Assembly (NCBI GenBank): GCA_037783545.1
Contig: JBBELK010000094.1
Location: 124,001-188,000 of the forward strand
Length of the DNA stretch: 64,000 nt
Direction of reading: 5' to 3'
Source: Henricia sp. BOLD:AAB3569
Taxonomy: Eukaryota > Echinodermata > Asteroidea > Spinulosida > Echinasteridae
Shown here: positions 24,901 through 33,000 of the stretch, piece by piece
Layout of the letters: each line of letters starts with the position of its first letter
How positions within the stretch are numbered: the stretch's first letter is position 1
The notes under the pieces: model-generated
Seen by the model: only the letters and a program-made list of their open reading frames with translations
What the model was told of the DNA's origin: nothing
Database searches by the model: none
Position numbers and translations under genes: made by a program

Positions 24901-25646
24901 ACTTTACTTATTATTGCATATGTGCCAAGTAAATGAATTTAATTGCTGGAGTGGTTAAAAATTGGAGGTCAGTTGAATTCCCTATTTTTAACTTGTGCTA
25001 CACACATTTTATTATGCTCTTTCCTGCCATGTACAAACTGCATGTTATAATATGAACTTATGTCGGCTATTATTCCAGCAAACCATCAACAGTCGTTATA
25101 GGTACCCATTTACTCCTGGGTGGAGAGAAGCAAAGTGCATTGCTCAAGAGCACATGTACAACAATTTGAACCCACATTTAGAACTACATGTAATCAATGT
25201 CTCAAATGTAACGTGTAACATGCAGTTTGTGCTCTTGCATTTATAACGAGAGAGAACGTACTGACATCGCCAGGGAAATTGAGTACAAAACATGAAAACG
25301 GTTAAATTGTTTGATAAAATTCTAACCACTCCTAAATTGGGTTTTTTGGTTAAATCTGCAAGTTTTACTATTAAAACTAAAAATTGTGTTCATATTTTCC
25401 ACATTGCTGATCATGAAAACTTGACATGTTTAATTTTATTTGGATAGTACATATAAATGATTTCCAGCTAAAATGCACAAGTGATGTTCCGATGAGAAAT
25501 TTAACTGAAATGAAAGTCGTTGTAAAATGTGCTAATCTGAAATAAATTTTTATTTTCTTTTTCAGAAATGGCAGCTCCAGAGGTTGCAAGCAGTCCTGGT
25601 CCAGACAGAATACGCGTTAGCTTTTAAATCGTCGATGGTATTTTGA
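15906..25646 (+). CDS. Candidate gene B: four-exon small protein (72 aa)
   Basis: Exons 15906-15974, 18828-18860, 20657-20692 and 25566-25646 are all phase 0 and give 72 codons. Exon 1 starts at aaaaaATGGCG (strong start context) behind a GC-box-like ccccgcccc, and reads MATQRTKHRPRHEKHRFIG then ENLK, followed by donor gtattt. Exon 2 (33 nt; TGHMCGGFLEQ) has acceptor tttctttcag and donor gtaaat. Exon 3 (36 nt; VLITSQGSSLNE) has cttttctcctcag and gtaagt. Exon 4 reads KWQLQRLQAVLVQTEYALAF then KSSMVF and TGA. The N-terminus is very basic and no membrane segment is visible. A possible polyadenylation signal, aataaa, lies near 26234. The introns are full of foldback elements and MITEs. I do not recognise the family. 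Exon 1 might instead join other exons, but splice-site quality and unbroken phase favour a real transcript. Confidence 0.5.
16909..17172. mobile_element. Foldback MITE, GGGTCTTTCC termini
   Basis: The left end GGGTCTTTCCACATACAG is matched inversely by ctgtgaaaggaccc at the right. The match continues inward through atggggcattttgg, acagaccat, ttttccaggagatacctttg and tctggtctcaaaataaaa, so both arms are about 90 bases. Flanks share AT. The terminus resembles the GGGTCATTCC family at 21441, 23559 and 36200. The 84-codon open frame inside is an artefact. Confidence 0.85.
17173..18827. other. Intron 1 of candidate gene B, no further features
   Basis: AT-rich DNA. A patch at 18225-18430 is rich in ggaatcg/cgattcc words, including near-palindromic ggaatcgattc, and may be an old element. 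No ends could be defined. Confidence 0.4.
19050..19172. repeat. Fragment related to the 42995-43126 palindromic element
   Basis: The words 'acgcagctccatgcctttgctat', 'agagctgcgtatt' and 'gcattgctaacaagcctgtgcctt' match, in order, the core and right arm of the TTAA-flanked element at 42995-43126. The left arm is not clear, so this copy is old or partial. Confidence 0.55.
19261..19661 (+). mobile_element. MITE family M8, copy 1 (8-bp target duplication)
   Basis: Termini GGTATTTTTTTCATATACA and tgtatacgaaaaaaatacc are inverted. The flanks ttctttta (19253-19260) and ttatttta (19662-19669) match at 7 of 8 bases. Subterminal inverted blocks (acttcccactgacacttccgtcgcaaatgt and its partner) extend the arms. 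Eight-base target duplications point to hAT- or Merlin-like mobilisation. No transposase is present. Confidence 0.85.
19994..20363 (+). mobile_element. MITE family M8, copy 2
   Basis: Same family as 19261-19661 and in the same orientation, 333 bases downstream, with ggatttttttcatat and caaaaaaaatacc ends. The flanks aaacacaa and aaacgcaa match at 7 of 8 bases. It is slightly shorter because it lacks part of the middle. It lies in intron 2 of candidate gene B, next to copy 1. Confidence 0.85.
21310..21440 (-). mobile_element. SINE body fragment, split by a foldback insertion
   Basis: The block 'aatgttctaggatctttaaggtacattac' then 'ggatggagcaattggggtcaagtgccttgctcaagggcacaagt' matches the SINE body at 52960-53095. 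The foldback at 21441-22345 interrupts it, and a possible continuation (accacaacctttgggtcatt) lies just beyond 22350. Confidence 0.65.
21441..22345. mobile_element. Foldback element, GGGTCATTCC termini, copy 1
   Basis: A 905-bp element that is almost entirely two inverted arms. The left end is GGGTCATTCCGTGTCAATTC and the right end is gaattgatatggaatgactc. A 4-bp duplication AAGT flanks it (21437-21440 and 22346-22349). Inner landmarks such as agctcttgaaatggccttcat, gtggtacgagatac and gctaacatg appear on both arms. No coding capacity was seen. Confidence 0.92.
22440..22760 (+). mobile_element. SINE-like repeat, second copy
   Basis: gggatgtaaagctgttggtcc, gtgtgttaggtaacg, ttaaagatcc, ccccggtgtctctggcc and 'cacgggtttcctcacgcttgcgagcgacagtg' are the reverse complement, in order, of the SINE at 52840-53040. 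The tRNA-like head is absent here. Confidence 0.65.
22828..22908. repeat. Strong palindrome, 32-bp arms
   Basis: gtttaaaaccggctagggtc ctgggcactgataa and its reverse complement flank a short GC-rich loop (tggcccgcgcct). Similar tttaaaac words at 22815 and 23262 may be the outer ends of a larger MITE, but a clear target duplication was not found. Confidence 0.8.
22909..23558. other. Intronic stretch, nothing coding
   Basis: Overlapping 95-99 codon frames occur at 22938-23266. They have no family motif, are overlapping alternatives of each other and lie beside a palindromic element. I treat them as chance. Confidence 0.4.
23559..24475. mobile_element. Foldback element, GGGTCATTCC termini, copy 2
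   Basis: 917 bp with arms of roughly 440 bases meeting near 24020. The ends are GGGTCATTCCATGTTAATTC and gaattgacatggaatgaccc. The 4-bp duplication CTAT is exact (23555-23558 and 24476-24479). It shares arm sequence with copy 1 at 21441-22345, including ctcaaggagtccaat and tctttctggaaatgttcctt. Confidence 0.93.
24480..25565. other. Intron 3 of candidate gene B, no further features
   Basis: AT-rich, with only short open frames that lack splice or family support. A pyrimidine-rich acceptor tract precedes exon 4. Confidence 0.4.
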
Positions 25647-25660
25647 GTCAATTTGGTATG

Positions 25661-25904
25661 TAAACTCCTCAAAAAACGTTCGGTTTGACGATTTCTCTGT
25701 TGTTACTAAATCATTTCCCTTGAATTTGGTATCATTGGAAAGCCCTGTTATTCCTCTTTACAGTGATGTGTTATGATCAATCAATTGGGGGATGCGCAGT
25801 ATAACAGGGCTTTCCAATGATACCAAATTCAAGGGAAATGATTTAGTAACAAGAGAGAAATCGTCAGTCAAATGTGACTTTCCAAACTTTTTTTGAGGAG
25901 TTTA
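25661..25904. mobile_element. Palindromic MITE, Tc1/mariner-like ends
   Basis: TAAACTCCTCAAAAAACGTT at the left matches aaactttttttgaggagttta at the right. Arms continue inward through 'tttctctgttgttactaaatc' and 'tggtatcattggaaagccctgtta'. The TA-type edge and CTCCTCAAAAA terminus are typical of Tc1/mariner-derived MITEs. It sits 14 bases after the stop codon of candidate gene B, so it would be in its 3' UTR. Confidence 0.85.
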
Positions 25905-27069
25905 GATGAGAAAGTCCATCGTCATGTATTTAATGACAATCTGTGACTTGCAAATGTTGTATTTTGATATTGCAGTTATCGGTTTTTGTAATTACATTTT
26001 CTAAAGTGGATGTTTAATCAATCTTTTCAAGTGGATTCTTTTTGTACAGGATTTTTCCCTTTAACAGGTAGGAAACCTACATTAGAAAAATCAGACAGGG
26101 GATGTATCCCCTGTCCGATTTTTCTATAATTCTGGCCGCCAGCGCAGAACCTATCTGTAAAGACAATAGCAATTTGGACCTTGCATAAATTAGTTTAACG
26201 AACATTTTGCTTGCATATTTTACTTGGTGTATTTAAAGTACAGAATAAAACGAGACTTGTTTACAATTGAAACCTTTGTTGTCATTGACTTTTATTGTTA
26301 CTTTGTTTAAATAAGATTGTTTACAAACAAATTACTACATTTGTTAAAGTACATTTAACAATGCTACAAGAGAAATAAATACAATTGGTTGTTGCTAAAT
26401 GAAGACAAGAATATTAAGTACAAGTCAATGTTTACAAACTGTTAGGTTTTTTTTTTTGAGGGCGAGAAAATACATGAATCAAATAGAAGACTGCTGACAC
26501 TTACTTTGGGTTTGTTTACAAACTGATAGTCATTTTTGGAGACTTACACATGTAATTGAATTACTTGAGAACTGACTGTTGTGTTCCCATTGGACTATTT
26601 TTGGTAAATATTCCGTGGTGGTGGGGGAGAGTAACAAAATTAAGTCCAATGAGGATGCACGGCGAATTAGTGTCATGTAAAGTTACTGTGAAACTTCACT
26701 GGGCCGTGGCAGTAAACTATGTTTACTGCAAGATCGAGGAAAAGTAAGTCCAATGGGAACATGCCTTTAGGTTCAGTAGACTTGATTCTTTCAACATGTG
26801 TCTGTGGGAAAAACATAACAATTTTTTAAACAACATACATGTAGCTACTACAAAATGGCACATTGATGAGTCTGAAAATGTTTTTCCAAAGTAATTTTGT
26901 TTTTGCATTTTAAAACTATGCACCAAGGGATTAAAGAGGGAGGTTAATGATTTCCATGCTGTTAACTGCAACTCTTAAAGGCCCAATGCATCATTAGTTA
27001 GTCAGTTTTTTGTTTTTTTCAAGGACTTTAGATACTTTATACAGTAAATGCGAGTGTATTAGGACTTAC
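25905..27069. other. Between convergent candidate genes B and C
   Basis: Contains a 39-bp hairpin at about 26086-26124 (agaaaaatcagacagggga / tcccctgtccgatttttct) and aataaa words near 26234 and 26374 that could end gene B. No coding exon was seen. Confidence 0.45.
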
Positions 27070-30000
27070 CATGGTTCAATCTTGGCCACTCTGAAGACGA
27101 TGCAGTGAGGTCTGCCCAAACATATCTTGAAAATATTCAGCTCCTGGTGCACACGTCTTTGTCAGCTGTCGCAAATTAAGAAAATATAACGTTACAAAAT
27201 GCTGCTAATTTACAGGTAATTAAAAGGTGGTTAGTTTTCAAATTCACAAATAAAGCACAGGTTTCTAATGATTTAAACCGACACGAGTGGTTAAGACAAC
27301 TGCTCTAGAATACAGGTTGTTGTGGGTTTGAGTCCCACCCGAGTATAGAGTGTTGATAAATTACATCATAAGAGGGCAAGAGATTAGTCCATGATCCAAA
27401 CAGGCCATTTGACACAAATGCACTTGAGTGATTGAATGGTTAAGACAACTGTTCCAGTCCCAACTGCTCCCTGATTTGAACCAGCACACTGAGTGGTCAA
27501 GTCAAATGTGTAATATACCGGTAGGAGGATATGGGTTCGAGTCCCACCCAAGAACAATTAGATGTTTTTAATCATTCTTGTGAATTGTAGGAGAAGGGCA
27601 AGGGATTAGCTGTGATACCAACTGTTCAAGCCAAAATCAAGCAGGCCCTTTCACACAAGCACACTGAGAGGTCGAGTAGTTAAGGCAACTGCTCTAGAAT
27701 GCAGAAGGTTGAAGGTTGTGGGTTCGAGTCCCAAGTCCAAATTGTTGACATAGTTCTTTTGGATAAGTACTGAGCAAAAGTGCTGATACATTACACTGGG
27801 AAAGCGCAAGTTTGAGACCGATCTGCGCACTTATGTAGCTTAACACGAAGAGCATCTTTATCAAACTCAGAAGTGAACTATTGTGTATACATATTGTATG
27901 CATGTGAATGCACAATCAGTCCTAAATGCCGTGCAGAACAGCACACATGCAGAACAGCACACGTACACACTCGGTCACTGTACAATACTGCACTTGTAGT
28001 GCATGCGTACTGCCGGCTTCATCGCGGCAGTGCGCAGAACGGGGTAATGTGAAAATGTCTATTTCTAATTTAGAGAAGTAGTAACAAGCTGATCATTACA
28101 ATACCTGAAAGCTGCTCATGATGACAAATAGATTCCAACAGGAGAGAGACATGTACGTGGAGGTCCAGTAGTCCAGGTGAGGCCAATAAGCATGGGCAGC
28201 AACACAAGGGAGCTTCACAAACTGGTCCTGATAAAAGGAAATCAAATGAAATACATGAGTGTGTAGTAAAGTTTACTCCTTAAAAGTCTGGAAATTTATT
28301 TTCAATCACCTATATCTGAATTATGTGACATATCAATGGAAATCTCATTCATTAATTGCCTTTCACAATGACACCACATTTGTAACAGTCACTTGTTTGA
28401 AGGCTCAACAACTCTGTTGTGAATGAGGGTGGATTTTTAACAGAATGTGCCAATACACGTGTTCAACAGAACAATCAACTTTCTATCAGTAACAGAAAAT
28501 ATTAAAGGAAAACATATTGACAAATACATGTTCATAACAAATTGAGAAATGAACAGGCTTTCCAATGACACATGTATAATACACACTGCTAATAATAGTA
28601 ACAAAGACATGATCCACCAAAAACAATCTTTCAAAGACGTGTTTAACTCTTTCAGCTTGTGATTAAATGATTTCAAGTTTTTGTTCGTATTTACAAAGAA
28701 TATTTCAAATGCATTTGAAGAATAAAAAGGTTGTACATGTAGCTATACCAGATGCATGTATGAAATGCAAAAAGTATACAGCTGAACCCTGTTATTAAGA
28801 GGTCATTAAGACTTTAAAGATTTCCTTGTTATAACATAAATCTTGTATTATGAATTTTCCTTGTTATGAGTGCAAAAGAGGGGGAAAATTAGCAGTAATA
28901 CAGGTATGTAAATTAGTAATATATATATATATATATATATATTGTAACGCCGTTCCCAATCGGCTAGCAGAGGGCGTCAGCACCATTCCACGGTTAGGCC
29001 GGCTGACGAGCTGAGGGCGCTAACACGGTTCCACGGAGCCGGTTGGCGCGAGCCCTGCTAGAAGGTTGGGACACCCGTCTCGGCGGGAGACGTTTCCTAA
29101 GCGCCATCTTTGATCTTTGTGTTTGTTGAGGAAAGTTGGACCCAAATAAACCTGCGGTACTTTCATGCTGAGAATTGTCTTTCCTGTGTGTTCTTTCTCG
29201 TGCCGAGTTTCATAACAAGCAGGGAATATTCTTGTTACACTGGCGGCAGCGGTGGGGCGGCACACTGAGAGAAATACAGGAGGAATTCGAGATTTTCAAG
29301 CAATGAATTCACGAGACCGGGGAGGTCTGGTATTAGACTCGCCGCGGAGCGGGGACATGCCAGAAAGTGACGAGTACCAGGACGGAGGCCAGACTGACAA
29401 GACTCACAGTAGTACGTTTGTAACTGTAGATGAATTACTGTACTCGTTTGTTGGGGAAAACCCGAGAGAAAACTCCGGGTGGTGGGAGGATACTAGAAAA
29501 ATGTTAGAGCCTGAGATTGTAGAGGGAAAAAGGCCGGTACGTACGGTACGGCCTGACCCTGCCAATCCGAGTAGTTTTTGCGGGGGGTTAGATCAAACCA
29601 GCGACCCATTGACAGACCTAAGTTCGACCCCGGTGCATTTTGAGCCGGGAAAGTTCCGGCGGGTTCTGGGGGATCCACCCCGCACCGAATACAACCACGT
29701 GGCACCACTCCGTTCGGAGCCCCGCACGCCACGGTCTTGCGGTGCGGAATCCCCGGATCGATTCCGAAGAACACTCGACCATGCAGAACAGCTCCGCTTG
29801 GAGCCCCGCACGCTACCAGACTACGGCGCGCAATCCCCGGATCGACTCCGCACCACATTTGACCTGGAAGAACCGTTCCGCTTGGAGCCCCGCACGCTAC
29901 CAGACTACGGCGCGGAACCTCCGGATCGACTCCGCATCGTACACGACCACGTGGCACCACTCCGTTCGGAGCCCCGCACGCCACGGTCTTGCGGTGCGGA

Positions 30001-33000
30001 ATCCCCGGATCGATTCCGAAGAACACTCGACCATGCAGAACAGCTCCGCTTGGAGCCCCGCACGCTACCAGACTACGGCGCGGAACCTCCGGATCGACTC
30101 CGCATCGTACACGACCACGTGGCACCGCTCCGTTCGGAGCTCCGCACTGCACAACGCAATGGAGACTTGCTCCGCACTGCACAACCCTATGGGGCGGAGC
30201 AAAGGAATTTACTCCGCACTGCACAACCCTATGGTGCGGAGCAAGAGAATCTGCTCCGCACTGCACAAAGCAATGGAGACTTGCTCCGCACTGCACAACC
30301 CTATGGTGCGGAGCAAAGGAATTTACTCCGCACTGCACAACCCTATGGGGCGGAGCAAAGGAATTTACTCCGCACTGCACAACCCTATGGTGCGGAGCAA
30401 GAGAATCTGCTCCGCACTGCACAAAGCAATGGAGACTTGCTCCGCACTGCACAACCCTATGGTGCGGAGCAAAGGAATTTACTCCGCACTGCACAACCCT
30501 ATGGTGCGGAGCAAGAGAATTTACTCCGCACTGCACAACCCTATGGTGCGGAGCAAAGGAATTTACTCCGCACTGCACAACCCTATGGTGCGGAGCAAGA
30601 GAATCTGCTCCGCACTGCACAAAGCAATGGAGACTTGCTCCGCACTGCACAACCCTATGGGGCGGAGCAAAGGAATTTACTCCGCACTGCACAACCCTAT
30701 GGTGCGGAGCAAGAGAATCTGCTCCGCACTGCACAAAGCAATGGAGACTTGCTCCGCACTGCACAACCCTATGGTGCGGAGCAAAGGAATTTACTCCGCA
30801 CTGCACAACCCTATGGGGCGGAGCAAAGGAATTTACTCCGCACTGCACAACCCTATGGTGCGGAGCAAGAGAATCTGCTCCGCACTGCACAAAGCAATGG
30901 AGACTTGCTCCGCACTGCACAACCCTATGGTGCGGAGCAAAGGAATTTACTCCGCACTGCACAACCCTATGGTGCGGAGCAAGAGAATTTACTCCGCACT
31001 GCACAACCCTATGGTGCGGAGCAAAGGAATTTACTCCGCACTGCACAACCCTATGGTGCGGAGCAAGAGAATCTGCTCCGCACTGCACAAAGCAATGGAG
31101 ACTTGCTCCGCACTGCACAACCCTATGGTGCGGAGCAAAGGGACCAACTCCGCGCCGCACACGACCATGTTGGACGGCTCCCCTCGGAGACCCGCATGCC
31201 ACGTGACTACGGCGCGGAACCTTCGGACCGACTCCGCACTGCACAACCCTATGGAGGGGAGCCCCGCTCGGAGCTCCGCACTACACAAACCAATGGGAAG
31301 CTAGGAACGCCCTCATGGATTCGGAGACCAATATTGCTCCCAGATAAGTTTGATGGAGTTTCTTCGTGGGCCGATTACCTGATCCATTTTGAAAGCGTCG
31401 CAACAGTCAACCAGTGGGACGAAGCTGAGAAGGCAATGTTCCTTGCCCCCCACCTGAAGGGCTCGGCGCTGGAAGCCCTGGCTGACATGGCACCAGAGGC
31501 GCGAAAGGAGTACCCCCGCCTTCTGGAGTACTTCGAACAACGATTCGGGATCACGGCCCAAATCCCATTACATCGGGCCCAGCTGTCGATGCGCACCAGA
31601 GGTCGGGACGAATCTATCGGCAGCCTGGGACAGTCTATACGGCGGTTGGTTTCCAAGAGCTACCCGAACTTCTCCCCGCAAGCACGGGAGGACCTGGGTG
31701 TGGAGGCTTTCATGAATGCATTAGGCGACGAACAGCTGCAACGCCACGTCTTTTCGACAAAGGCGACGACCCTGACCGAAGCCATCACCCTGGCCACGGA
31801 GATGGAGGCTTTCCTAGACTCCCAGGTGCAGAATAAGAAAGGGAAACAAGGAACCAGGGACGTTAGGTCGGTGGTACAGCCAACACAACCTAAACGAGAG
31901 TCGAACAATGATAATACGGGCTACGTGCACAGGCTATCCGACCGATCGATGTTGAAGTGTTTTGGGTGCCACGAAATCGGTCATTTTCAGCGTGACTGTC
32001 CGCACAGGAAGCCTAAATCGACACAGCAGACAACCGGTGGAGGACCCCCAGGACAATACCAGACGACCCAGGGCTGTATCCACTGCCGGCACTGTGGGAA
32101 GCCGTTCAACAAGTCGAGCAACCTGCGGAGGCACCACCGAACAGCGTGCCCGGCGCTACACCCGACGATGCCGTTCGAGTGCCCGTTCGGTTGCGGGAGG
32201 AAGTTCTACCGGGAGGACATGCGGCAACGCCACCTCCAGTATTGTCGCCGGCGACCAGAGAGGGTGGCGACCGTGGCAGTGGACGACCAATTGGACTTGC
32301 ATGCCAGCGACGACGAGCTGGATGGTAAGGACCGGGAGCGCGGGGGAGCCAATGACCAATCGGAACGGCCCCCAGGCGCTACAGGACACCACATGGAGTC
32401 CACCCGGCCGGAACCACCAGTTCGTGGGGGGCGTTGCACCACCCGGGAGCCACCCCCAGTCGTTACGGCACCTCCACCGGCCCCACCCTCCCTCGGCCGT
32501 CGTCCCCGGGAGGAGGAACGCGCTCCACGAACGCCGGCATCGCCCCTGTCACGACATCGGCCTGAGAAACGGGGCCGGTCCCGGACCCAATCCCGGACGA
32601 GATCTCCGCCGCGTCTGCGAAGGCAGCCGCCAGAGGGGAGCCGCATCCGGCCGGAGCTGTCCCCGACTTCACCCCCATGTGTTTCTTTTTCTAGCCATGC
32701 TACCATTTGTAAAGGAAGCGTCTCCCCGGCGAGATGGCGGGGTTCGCTGCCTGCTTTGGGGACAAAGCAGGGTCCTCGAAGGGGGCTGTGTAACGCCGTT
32801 CCCAATCGGCTAGCAGAGGGCGTCAGCACCATTCCACGGTTAGGCCGGCTGACGAGCTGAGGGCGCTAACACGGTTCCACGGAGCCGGTTGGCGCGAGCC
32901 CTGCTAGAAGGTTGGGACACCCGTCTCGGCGGGAGACGTTTCCTAAGCGCCATCTTTGATCTTTGTGTTTGTTGAGGAAAGTTGGACCCAAATAAACCTG

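Noticed and set aside
27280-27745. Functional tRNA genes
   Set aside because: Boxes A and B are present, but stems and anticodon loops do not form in any copy.
29493-31244. 583-codon minus-strand frame opposite gag
   Set aside because: Its openness follows from the 42/30-bp repeat. The translated sequence is the repeat in another frame, with no domain.
29640-31304. 554- and 405-codon plus-strand frames overlapping gag
   Set aside because: Same repeat read in other frames. The Gag domain and zinc knuckle are only in the 29303-32860 frame.
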